From an uncultured Collinsella sp. (GTDB lineage Bacteria > Actinomycetota > Coriobacteriia > Coriobacteriales > Coriobacteriaceae): DNA of 5,795 nt. Both the position numbers and the translations under genes were made by a program. This document shows positions 1-5,589 of this stretch, piece by piece (position 1 is the stretch's first letter; each line of letters starts with the position of its first letter). Location: positions 1-5,795 of the forward strand of contig CAJLAN010000120.1 in assembly GCA_905204635.1 (NCBI GenBank). Reading direction: 5' to 3'. The notes under the pieces are model-generated. The model saw nothing but the letters and a program-made list of their open reading frames with translations. It did not search any database and was not told the origin of the DNA.

Positions 1-23
1 TTGATGTCGATGAAGCGGTTCAT
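1..23 (-). CDS. Start of a further operon gene, cut by the left edge; possibly a HycB/HydN-like ferredoxin
   Basis: An ATG at 23-21 on the minus strand is preceded by a purine-rich ribosome binding site (AAAGGAAG, about 5 bases away). It opens a frame reading MNRFIDI before the window ends. It lies 78 bases downstream of fdhF on the same strand, so it is probably the next gene of the formate dehydrogenase operon. E. coli HydN and HycB also begin MNRF, which makes a second iron-sulfur electron carrier a reasonable guess. Seven residues cannot prove this, and no cysteine motif is visible yet. Confidence 0.5.
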
Positions 24-45
24 CCCCACTTCCTTTCAAAATAAC

Positions 46-80
46 GGGCCGGGCTCCCGAACGTACGGGACGCCCGGCCC
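46..80 (-). terminator. Strong GC-rich intercistronic hairpin after fdhF, possible attenuator or terminator
   Basis: GGGCCGGGC at 46-54 pairs perfectly with GCCCGGCCC at 72-80. Inside it TCCCG (55-59) pairs with CGGGA (66-70), leaving one bulged base (71) and a 6-base loop. Read on the minus strand, the stem is followed by GTTATTTTG, a weak interrupted T-run, and then by the ribosome binding site of the next gene. It lies 21 bases past the fdhF stop. It could end most transcripts, protect the fdhF mRNA 3' end, or set the ratio between fdhF and the next gene. The T-run is too poor to call a clean terminator. Confidence 0.55.
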
Positions 81-101
81 AAAAAGCCAACGAAAACGGG
101 A

Positions 102-2324
102 CTACACGATTTGGTTCACGTGCGTCTCATCGTCGAACTTGGCGGCGCCGGGCTCAACGTCCTGGGGAGCGGCGGCGTCCACCAGAGCCTGCTTGAGCTC
201 GGGGTACTGACGCTCCACCTCGCCCTCTGCCCAAACCTGGTCGGCGATAGCGTCGACCTGGCAGGCGGAGAACTTGTCCTCGGGCGTATGCGAGACCGGG
301 TCGACCTTATGGATGGTCAGCTCGTTGCACTTGCCGATCCACCACTGGTAGGTCATGTAGACCGTGCCCTTGTTGATGCGATCGCTCACGTCGGCACGGC
401 TGTATACCTGGCCGCGGCGGCTGTGAATCGAGACGATGTCGCCATTCTTGATGCCGCGTGCCTCGGCGTCCGCGGGATTCATGCGGACAAAGCCGGGCTC
501 GTCGGCAAGCAACGCCAGCGTCTTGCAGTTGCCGGTCATCGAACGGCAGCTGTAGTGGCCGACCTCGCGGACGGTGCACAGGATGAGCGGGTACTCATCG
601 TCGGGAAGCTCGGAGGGCGCCTCCCAATCGTGCGCCATCAAGTTGGCGCGGCCGTCCTTGGTGGTGAACTTGCCACCAGCGAACATGTCGGGCGTACCGT
701 GGTCGTTCACATCGGTGCTCTTGACCGGCCACTGGGCGTAGCCGCCCTCGGGAGCCATCTTCTCGTAGGTTGCGCCCACAAAGTTGGGGCACAGGCTAAT
801 GCACTCGTTCCAGATCTGCTCGGTGTTGTCGTAGTGCATGGGATAGCCCATACGCGTAGACAGGTCCGCGAAGATCTCCCAGTCGTGGCGGCACTCGCCC
901 TTGGGCGGAACGGCCGCGTCAAAGTGCTGAAAGCTACGGTCGGATGCGGTAAAGACACCCTCGTGCTCGCCCCAAGAGGTGGCAGGCAGGATGACGTCGG
1001 CGAGCATGGTCGTCTGCGTCATAAAGATGTCCTGGCAAATGAACAGATCCAGCTCGGAGAGCGTCTTGCGCATACCGGCCGAATCGGGCTCGGTCTGGAC
1101 CGGGTCCTCGCCGTAGTTGTAGAAGCAGTGCACCTTGCCCTCGTCGACCAGGTGGCCCAGGTCGGTGAGCTTGTAGCCCTCCTCGAGCGGGAGCTTTTCC
1201 TCGGGCACGCCCCAAGCCTTGGCAAACTTGGCACGCACTGCCGGGTCGGTGACCTTCTGGTAGCCAGGGTACAGGTTGGGCAGCATGCCCATATCGCAGG
1301 AGCCCTGGACGTTGTTCTGGCCACGCACGGGCGCGAGGCCGGAATTGGGTTTGCCGATCTGGCCGGCAACGCAGGCGATGGAGGCGATGGTGTGCACCGT
1401 CTTCAGGTTCTGCTTCTGCTGGCATACGCCCATACCCCAGCCAATGATGGCGGAGGGCTTCGCCGTGGCGTACATCTCGGCAGCTTGGTGGATCAACGCG
1501 GGCTCGACACCCGTGATGTCCTGTACGGATTCGGGAGTGTAGTTCTTGATGGTCTCCCACCACTCGTCAAAGCCGTTCGTGTGCTCGGCGACGAATTCCT
1601 TGTCGTAGAGGCCATCGTTGACCAGACAGTTGGCAAAGGCGTTGAGGAACGCAACATTGCAACCGTTCTTGATCGGAAGGTAGAGATCGGCGATACGCGC
1701 GGTTTCGATATGGCGCGGGTCGGCGACGATGATCTTGCAACCCTTTTCTTTGGCTCGCACGATACGCCTTGCGACGATGGGGTGCGAATCGGCAGGGTTA
1801 TAGCCGAAGAGGAAAATGCAGCCCGCATCCTCCATACCGGGGATGGAGCATGACATGCAACCTGAACCAACCGTGTCCATCAGACCGAGGACAGTAGGGC
1901 CGTGTCAAGTACGGGCGCAGTTGTCTACGCTGTGGGTGCCGATGCACGCACGCGTAAACTTCTGCATGACGTAGTTCGCCTCATTGCCGCCGCCTCGCGA
2001 AGAGCCGGTGGTCATGACGGCGTTAGGACCATATTCGTCAATTATGGCCTGCATCTTAGATGCGGTGAAATCCAGTGCCTCGTCCCAGCTTACGCGCTCA
2101 AGATCCGCGCCCTTGGTGCGGCGGATCATCGGGTGCAGTACGCGAGGAGTCAAGATCTTGGTGTCGTTGATGAAGTCGTAGCCGCTCATGCCCTTAAGGC
2201 ACAGCTCGCCCTGATTGGTGATGCCGTTGAGCGGTTCGGTACCCACGACCTGGCCGTTTTGGACCAGGAGGTTAAACTGGCAACCGGCGCCGCAATACGG
2301 GCAGATCACTTTATGCTTCTCCAT
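102..2324 (-). CDS. fdhF: Formate dehydrogenase H-type catalytic subunit, selenocysteine-containing (read through in-frame TGA)
   Basis: This cytoplasmic molybdopterin enzyme oxidises formate to CO2 and passes electrons to an iron-sulfur partner. It reads as 740 residues if the TGA at 1905-1907 is selenocysteine; E. coli FdhF has 715. The N-terminal [4Fe-4S] site has Cys8, Cys11, Cys15 and Cys42, followed by Lys44, at the same positions as in E. coli. Sec140-His141 lie in NCARTUHGPTVLGL, and the conserved active-site Arg is Arg334 in PVRGQNNVQG. The molybdopterin-dinucleotide-binding domain spans about 600-700, followed by an acidic tail of about 40 residues that is longer than in E. coli. 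The start at 2324 is chosen because AGGAGG lies 5 bases upstream and the protein then begins MEKHKVICPYCGAGC, as the family does. An upstream in-frame start at 2375 has no such support. It follows the HydN-like gene by 76 bases. The metal could be Mo or W; the sequence does not decide. Confidence 0.95.
1874..1907 (-). promoter_or_regulatory. SECIS element with selenocysteine UGA codon in fdhF
   Basis: The UGA codon is at 1907-1905. After 11 bases, UGUCC (1893-1889) pairs with GGACA (1878-1874). Above this, UC (1888-1887) pairs with GA (1881-1880), with U1879 bulged and an apical loop GGUCU (1886-1882). As I recall it, the E. coli fdhF SECIS has the same 11-base spacing, a bulged U and an AGGUCU loop that binds SelB. 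The bulged U here falls on the 3' side of the stem rather than the 5' side. The frame stays open and strongly FdhF-like on both sides, so this is recoding and not a nonsense mutation. Confidence 0.9.
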
Positions 2325-2347
2325 GACACCCTCCTTCCTTTCTCTGC

Positions 2348-2363
2348 TACCGAATACTCGGTA
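2348..2363 (-). other. Small hairpin between the HydN-like gene and fdhF
   Basis: TACCGA (2348-2353) pairs with TCGGTA (2358-2363) around a 4-base loop. It lies in the 76-base gap between the ferredoxin stop and the fdhF ribosome binding site, about 12 bases upstream of the purine-rich stretch. There is no T-run, so it is not a terminator. It may be an mRNA processing or stability stem, or chance. Confidence 0.3.
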
Positions 2364-2400
2364 CTTATTTGACAATCATTGGGCCTGTATGGCCACCCGC

Positions 2401-2919
2401 CTACGCCTCGTTTTCGATGGTGGCGCGGGCACGCTCGGCAGTCAGTTCTGCCAGGCGCTCCTCGTCTACCAGGGTGAGGCCCTTGGTCGGGCACGCCTCG
2501 GCACACGCCGGACCGCCGGGACGATCCACGCACAGGTCGCACTTGAGCACGAAGCTCTTAGTCTGCGAACCCACGCGAACGTCACCCATCAAGACGGGGA
2601 CCTGCGTGGTCGCCACGCTCACGGCGCCAAAGGGGCAGGCCATAACGCAGCTCTTGCAGCCGATGCAGTTGTCCTCGTTGACGCCGATACGATGGTTCTT
2701 TGGATCAAAGAACAAGGCGCCCGTAGGACAGGCCTTCGCGCACGGAGCGTCCTCGCAGTGGTGACATGCCACCGGCGCGGAGATCTCGTAGGTGCGCGTT
2801 ACGCGCAAGCGAGGTGCGGCGATGTTGCCGGGAATATCGTGCGCCTCGATGCACGCCGCCATACAGGTTTGGCACCCCATGCAGCGTGAAGAATCAGCCA
2901 CGACTCGTTTATTGCCCAT
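2401..2919 (-). CDS. HydN/HycB-type electron-transfer protein with four [4Fe-4S] clusters
   Basis: This 172-residue soluble polyferredoxin probably carries electrons from FdhF to a hydrogenase or another acceptor. Sixteen cysteines form four binding runs: Cys13/16/19/23, Cys52/55/60/64, Cys85/88/91/95 and Cys127/130/139/143. Length, cysteine layout and the C-terminal run TLVDEERLAELTAER resemble E. coli HydN (175 residues), the partner of FdhF. No signal peptide or membrane segment is visible, so it is cytoplasmic. The ATG at 2919 gives the family-like start MGNKRVVADSSRCMGCQTC. AGGAGG lies 11 bases upstream, a longish gap. A GTG at 2928 would be only 2 bases from it, and a GTG at 3027 would add 36 unrelated residues. 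It is the first gene of the operon, immediately upstream of fdhF. The choice between HydN and HycB cannot be made from the sequence alone. Confidence 0.9.
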   Translation of the reverse strand: MGNKRVVADSSRCMGCQTCMAACIEAHDIPGNIAAPRLRVTRTYEISAPVACHHCEDAPCAKACPTGALFFDPKNHRIGVNEDNCIGCKSCVMACPFGAVSVATTQVPVLMGDVRVGSQTKSFVLKCDLCVDRPGGPACAEACPTKGLTLVDEERLAELTAERARATIENEA

Positions 2920-2943
2920 GTTGTTCACTCCCTCCTGAATCCC

Positions 2944-3034
2944 ATGCCGGAGAGACCCTGTCGACGTTGCCCCGGACCGCCCGTGGTCCGGCATCGGCGT
3001 ATCGAGTGCATGCGGCGAAACAGGCACTTCGATA
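2944..3034 (-). promoter_or_regulatory. Structured 5' leader of the hydN-fdhF operon, candidate riboswitch (Moco/W-type possible)
   Basis: The untranslated region upstream of the HydN-like gene folds strongly. One arm (3029-3034 with 3000-3005, then 3024-3027 with 3006-3009) gives 10 bp with a single bulge. A second hairpin pairs 2985-2991 with 2972-2978 (GGTCCGG/CCGGACC, 7 bp). A third pairing, ATGCCGG (2994-2988 on the minus strand) with CCGGCAT (2950-2944), competes for the same bases and ends 8 bases from the ribosome binding site. Mutually exclusive stems next to a ribosome binding site are typical of regulatory leaders. Molybdenum or tungsten cofactor riboswitches are known upstream of such enzymes, but I could not match the consensus with confidence. 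Confidence 0.45.
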
Positions 3035-3060
3035 GAGTTCCTCCAACGATATACAGGTTA

Positions 3061-3066
3061 AATATA
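3061..3066 (-). promoter_or_regulatory. Possible -10 element of the hydN-fdhF promoter
   Basis: The minus strand reads TATATT at 3066-3061, a reasonable -10 hexamer, placing a transcription start near 3054 and a leader of about 135 bases before the HydN-like ATG. No good -35 is seen 17 bases upstream (CAAGTT), which would fit a promoter that needs an activator. The palindrome at 3098-3123 would then be centred near -56. This is inference from position only. Confidence 0.3.
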
Positions 3067-3097
3067 CGCAGTTGCAGGGGGCAAACTTGAGCATAGG

Positions 3098-3123
3098 CCC
3101 TGCAATACGGGTGTATTGCAGGG
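3098..3123. promoter_or_regulatory. Perfect 11-bp palindrome, probable regulator binding site, with a nearby half-site at 3072-3080
   Basis: CCCTGCAATAC (3098-3108) and GTATTGCAGGG (3113-3123) are exact inverted copies around a 4-base spacer. The half-site TTGCAGGGG occurs again at 3072-3080, exactly 44 bases (about four helical turns) from the right arm at 3116-3124. The layout suggests a dimeric regulator of the divergently placed formate dehydrogenase operon. The four T bases after the palindrome on the plus strand are too few for a good terminator, and no plus-strand gene ends here. Confidence 0.5.
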
Positions 3124-3164
3124 GTTTTGGCAGGTTGGAATTATTCTCTAGAAGCTATAAAGGT

Positions 3165-3247
3165 GAGTGTATTACATGCGTACATCCAAGGGAGATTTCA
3201 CGCTCGTTTCTGAAGGATGTAGTACGTTTGTAATATCGTTTACACTC
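3165..3247. repeat. Long interrupted inverted repeat in the divergent intergenic region
   Basis: Four blocks in order pair with four blocks in reverse order. GAGTGTA (3165-3171) pairs with TACACTC (3241-3247), TTAC (3172-3175) with GTAA (3230-3233), CGTA (3179-3182) with TACG (3223-3226), and CATCC (3183-3187) with GGATG (3215-3219). The region is AT-richer than its neighbours and has no coding frame. It could be a leader RNA of the toxin-antitoxin operon, a decayed mobile element, or a regulator site. With the palindromes at 3098 and 3283 it accounts for most of the 429 bases between the two divergent operons. Confidence 0.35.
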
Positions 3248-3282
3248 ATTTACTCTGGTGCAATAAAGTAGTGGTTGTAAGA

Positions 3283-3300
3283 TTGGCTATTATTAGCCGA
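3283..3300. promoter_or_regulatory. Operator-like palindrome upstream of the toxin-antitoxin operon
   Basis: GGCTA (3285-3289) and TAGCC (3294-3298) form an inverted repeat around TTAT, extended by a wobble and a T-A pair. It contains TATTAT (3288-3293), which could be a -10 box although no good -35 is seen. It lies 49 bases before the antitoxin start. Ribbon-helix-helix antitoxins usually repress their own operon by binding such sites, so autoregulation is the natural guess. Confidence 0.4.
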
Positions 3301-3348
3301 TGTTGTATTTGACTATTCAAATTGCACGCTCATTAAGGGAGGCCAGTG

Positions 3349-3672
3349 ATGTCATCGACTCAAAAACGAGCCATCCTGCAGGTGCGCATTCGCGAGGAAG
3401 ACAAGCAGCATGCCGAGCGTCTCTACGACGCCATGGGCACATCGCTCGCCGAGGCTGTCTGTCTATTTGTCGCGCAGAGTATTTTGATGCGCAAGCTCCC
3501 CTTTCAGCCGGTCGCCGTGCGCTCCAAGGACGGCACGGCCGCCTATGGACTGCTCAAAGCATATGGGGACCCCAATCGCCGCTCCGAGGAGCGCAATGCC
3601 TGGATTGAATACCTAGCCACAGAAAGCGACGAGTCGGTTTTGGGTCCCGAGGAAGTAGATATCCATGAGTAG
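3349..3672 (+). CDS. RelB/DinJ-like antitoxin (ribbon-helix-helix)
   Basis: This 107-residue protein is the likely antitoxin that binds and neutralises the PIN toxin encoded next to it and represses the operon. Residues 6-52 follow the RelB/DinJ pattern: a short N-terminal strand (AILQVRI, 8-14), two helices, the turn MGTSLAEAV (29-37) and the LPF motif (50-52) that ends the DNA-binding domain. The C-terminal part contains LLKAYGDPNRRSEERNAW (68-85), probably the segment that wraps the toxin, and ends acidic. The start is the ATG at 3349, with GGGAGG 6 bases upstream; the GTG directly before it (3346) is too close. Its stop overlaps the toxin start by 8 bases, showing translational coupling. 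RelB/DinJ proteins usually pair with RelE/YafQ-type toxins, so a PIN partner is less usual. Confidence 0.85.
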   Translation: MSSTQKRAILQVRIREEDKQHAERLYDAMGTSLAEAVCLFVAQSILMRKLPFQPVAVRSKDGTAAYGLLKAYGDPNRRSEERNAWIEYLATESDESVLGPEEVDIHE

Positions 3673-4141
3673 CACCATCATCGACGAGACCGTCATCCTG
3701 CGCTACCTGCTTGACGACGACGAAGTTCTGTCGCAGCGCGCCGCCAAGGTCATCGCCACGCGCACCGCTCGTGTCTACCCCGAAATCATCACGCGCGTCG
3801 TGGTCACGCTGCGCGACGTCTATAAGGTTCCCCGCGTTGAGATTGCTGCGGCCATGAAAAGGTTGCTCGATGACGTCATGGTCGACGAGCCCACCGTTGT
3901 CGCCCTTGCCATCAAACTCTTTGGCAAGACCCATATGGACTTTACCGACTGCCTCCTCGCAGCCCGAACCGCCATCTACAACGATGATGTCGTGAGCTTT
4001 GGCAAGCCCATCATCCAAGGCATGATCGATTACCGCCGCAAGCGCCAAACCGCAGCCGACGCCCGCAGCCGAAGCACCGACGCCCGCGGACACGGCACCG
4101 ACGCCACCATTGACAAGCTCCGCCACCGCCCCCGCAGCTAA
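3665..4141 (+). CDS. PIN-domain toxin (VapC-like), possibly with degenerate active site
   Basis: This 158-residue protein belongs to the PIN family, whose toxins cut tRNA or rRNA using metal held by acidic residues. The N-terminal signature is IDETVILRYLLDDD (6-19) with Asp7, and the central signature is MDFTDCLLAA (91-100) with Asp95. Two other usual acidic positions look replaced by eye: the Glu of the family's 'AEVV' run is Arg44 in ITRVVVTL, and the Asp of 'TFDK' is Gly113 in VSFGKPI. If that alignment is right, cleavage may be weak or lost. After about residue 125 comes a basic, Asp/Arg/Thr-rich tail without domain character. The ribosome binding site GAGGAAG (3649-3655) lies inside the antitoxin gene, 9 bases from the ATG. 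The gene ends 15 bases before an inverted repeat and converges on the AbiEi-like gene. Confidence 0.8.
   Translation: MSSTIIDETVILRYLLDDDEVLSQRAAKVIATRTARVYPEIITRVVVTLRDVYKVPRVEIAAAMKRLLDDVMVDEPTVVALAIKLFGKTHMDFTDCLLAARTAIYNDDVVSFGKPIIQGMIDYRRKRQTAADARSRSTDARGHGTDATIDKLRHRPRS
4050..4110 (+). repeat. Degenerate short repeats in the 3' end of the toxin gene
   Basis: The unit GC(A/C)CCGACGCC, with variants, occurs at about 4053-4063, 4074-4084 and 4095-4105, 21 bases apart. It encodes the low-complexity tail with ADARSRS, TDARGHG and TDATIDK, a 7-residue period. The tail lies beyond the PIN domain and may come from replication slippage. Confidence 0.5.
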
Positions 4142-4156
4142 CCCCTTCCCCTCCTA

Positions 4157-4223
4157 AGTTGCGGTGAAATACGGACTGTTTCATGCCTTTAAAGGCCTCA
4201 ACAGTCCGTATTTCACCGCAACT
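4157..4223. repeat. Inverted repeat element, copy 1 (24-bp perfect stem)
   Basis: Bases 4157-4180 pair without mismatch with 4200-4223. The outer 21 bases of each arm, beginning AGTTGCGGTGAAATACGG, are identical to copy 2 at 5439-5505. The 18-base loop contains its own palindrome GCCTTTAAAGGC. It lies between the converging toxin and AbiEi-like genes, so it could end transcription from both sides, although neither strand has a T-run after the stem. A REP-like or MITE-like repeat is the better description. Confidence 0.85.
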
Positions 4224-4251
4224 AATTAAAGGTTGGCTGCAAACGTTTTCG

Positions 4252-5271
4252 CTATCGGGAGTCGGCATAGTGTCTTGTTGTCGGAATGCCGTAACCGCGC
4301 ATCATGGCACCGAACGATTCTACGTCGTAGGTGTCCGAGAGTTTGAAATGAATGACGTTGTGGCCCATGGCGCGAAGGTTCGCGTCGCGCATGAGGGCCG
4401 CTCGATAGGTTTTTGCCGCCGCTTGCTCTGGATCATTTTGAGCTTCGTCTTCAAACTTATCTAGCCCATGCAGCTCTGCCAACATCCATGACCCATCTGG
4501 CATCTGCCAACCATAATCTGCTAGATAATAGCCAGCGTTTCCCGGTCGCGTTAGCTCAACCTGAAGCTCAGGCGCGGCAACCCCAGCGAGAATCATCGCT
4601 GCTCTCGCCTCGGACTCGCCGCCATTGTCTGACCTGCCGTCCATATGCTCAAAAACGTCAAAAGCACGCGCGATGCCATGCAACCCTCGGCAATTTGCCT
4701 GCGCATATGCTCGCAGCTCTTCACGTTCGACATCGTACTCACGAGCCAAGCCATCGACATACCCCAGCGCATAGCGAAAGGCGCTCGTTCGGGCGATATC
4801 GACCACCGTCCGATAGGGGTCTGTCAGCGCAAACGGGCCGAGCCGCCATACCTCGCCCGGGCGCCAGCGCTTGTACTCAACGAACTCATACGTATCACGC
4901 CTTGTAGACCGTCGCAGCAGCACTTGCACTTTATCCAGAAGCGTATACGCCGAGCCGATGCCGTAGAGCAGCGCTGCCGTCGATCCGCAAAACACAGCAT
5001 CCGGTTCAACGACCGCAATAGCGGATGCCAACTGAAAGATCCGATCTTCAACCCCAAGATTATTCCAATAGACCGGATCCGCATACACATGGTTGTAAAG
5101 ACGAAGCATGAGTGCTTCCTGCATAAGCTCGCGCGCACGGCGTTCATCCCAAGGATCAATTGTTATAAGCAGCTGTCCATCTTGATGAATTCCAAGGAGC
5201 GAGAATAGCATCCTTGCATATGACTGCGGAAAATGTTTGCCTTTGTCGAGCATGGCCAACCCCATAACCAT
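4252..5271 (-). CDS. AbiEi-like protein with DUF559/Vsr-like PD-(D/E)XK C-terminal domain
   Basis: This 339-residue orphan has no recognisable partner gene in the window. The N-terminal half resembles AbiEi-type antitoxin or regulator proteins: LMLRLYNHVYAD (54-65) matches their 'R..rGvY' end of a winged helix, and PDAVFCGSTAALLYGI (90-105) their 'p.avi.g.sAa..hGl' run. The C-terminal part resembles the DUF559/Vsr-like nuclease fold: GGESEARAAMILAG (217-230), Asp252 in ADYGW, Glu266 in AELHG, Lys272, and a final helix-strand RDANLRAMGHNVIHF (295-309). Asp252, Glu266 and Lys272 are candidate catalytic residues. Similar proteins are common as lone genes in actinobacteria, with unknown role; defence or nucleic-acid repair is possible. 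The start is uncertain: ATG codons at 5271, 5265 and 5253 and a GTG at 5274 all lack a clear ribosome binding site. Both flanks carry the same inverted repeat. Confidence 0.75.
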   Translation of the reverse strand: MVMGLAMLDKGKHFPQSYARMLFSLLGIHQDGQLLITIDPWDERRARELMQEALMLRLYNHVYADPVYWNNLGVEDRIFQLASAIAVVEPDAVFCGSTAALLYGIGSAYTLLDKVQVLLRRSTRRDTYEFVEYKRWRPGEVWRLGPFALTDPYRTVVDIARTSAFRYALGYVDGLAREYDVEREELRAYAQANCRGLHGIARAFDVFEHMDGRSDNGGESEARAAMILAGVAAPELQVELTRPGNAGYYLADYGWQMPDGSWMLAELHGLDKFEDEAQNDPEQAAAKTYRAALMRDANLRAMGHNVIHFKLSDTYDVESFGAMMRGYGIPTTRHYADSR

Positions 5272-5274
5272 CAC

Positions 5275-5438
5275 GGCGGAGAGAATACCATTACGCTATC
5301 GCATGCTTCCGTCCGCGGGCCTTGCCAAAAGCTGACCAAAAGCTTGACGTCGCAGGTCAGGGCTTCAGAAAATATTTCCACTCTCGGTAGACGGTCACTA
5401 CGACCCTCCCAACGGCATCAAAAACCAACCTTACAAAT
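5275..5438. other. Upstream region of the AbiEi-like gene, little recognisable content
   Basis: This stretch should hold the promoter of the minus-strand AbiEi-like gene. The minus strand has TATTCT at 5288-5283, which would place transcription start almost on the GTG/ATG at 5274/5271 and so suggest a leaderless message, but no matching -35 is visible. A tandem imperfect repeat, CCAAAAGCTGA then CCAAAAGCTTGA, lies at 5325-5347 and could be a regulator site. I see no gene here. Confidence 0.3.
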
Positions 5439-5505
5439 AGTTGCGGTGAAATACGGACTACATGGGCCAAATAAGCCAAAAAACAGTCCGTATTTCACCG
5501 CAACT
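5439..5505. repeat. Inverted repeat element, copy 2 (21-bp perfect stem)
   Basis: Bases 5439-5459 pair perfectly with 5485-5505. The arms match copy 1 at 4157-4223 over all 21 bases, while the 25-base loop is unrelated to that copy's 18-base loop. Both elements span exactly 67 bases. They bracket the AbiEi-like gene and its promoter region. Conserved arms with free loops point to a mobile or structurally selected repeat family and not to a one-off terminator. Confidence 0.85.
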
Positions 5506-5539
5506 TGGGTGGGGATGTGGGGTCCCGGCATGTATAGAA

Positions 5540-5573
5540 AATGGCTCTGGTCCCAAAAGGAATCAGAGCCATT
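5540..5573 (-). terminator. Terminator-like hairpin A, minus strand
   Basis: AATGGCTCTG (5540-5549) pairs with CAGAGCCATT (5564-5573). Read on the minus strand, the stem runs into TTTTC (5541-5537), a short T-run, so it would stop transcription coming from the right. It aligns base for base, 34 to 34, with hairpin B at 5740-5773, and the differences preserve pairing. Confidence 0.6.
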
Positions 5574-5589
5574 CATCTATCTTGTGGAG

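Noticed and set aside
111..1853. Plus-strand open frame of 580 codons opposite fdhF
   Set aside because: It is the antisense shadow of fdhF in GC-rich codon-biased sequence; its translation is low complexity with no recognisable domain, while the minus strand is unmistakably FdhF.
2325..2375. N-terminal extension of fdhF from 2375
   Set aside because: The extra 17 residues are not FdhF-like and skip the strong AGGAGG placed 5 bases before the ATG at 2324.
2920..3027. N-terminal extension of the HydN-like protein from the GTG at 3027
   Set aside because: The 36 added residues have no ferredoxin character, overlap strongly folded leader sequence, and the GGAGG upstream is 13 bases from the GTG.
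3554..4126. Minus-strand open frame of 190 codons opposite the PIN toxin
   Set aside because: Gly/Val/Ala/Asp-rich antisense shadow of the toxin gene, with no support as a protein.
4157..5505. CRISPR array from the repeated 21-base arms
   Set aside because: The arms occur as two inverted pairs 1.2 kb apart with a gene between them, not as regularly spaced direct repeats with spacers.
5507..5522. G-quadruplex in the GGGTGGGGATGTGGGG run
   Set aside because: Only three G-tracts of three or more are present, so an intramolecular three-tetrad quadruplex is not supported.
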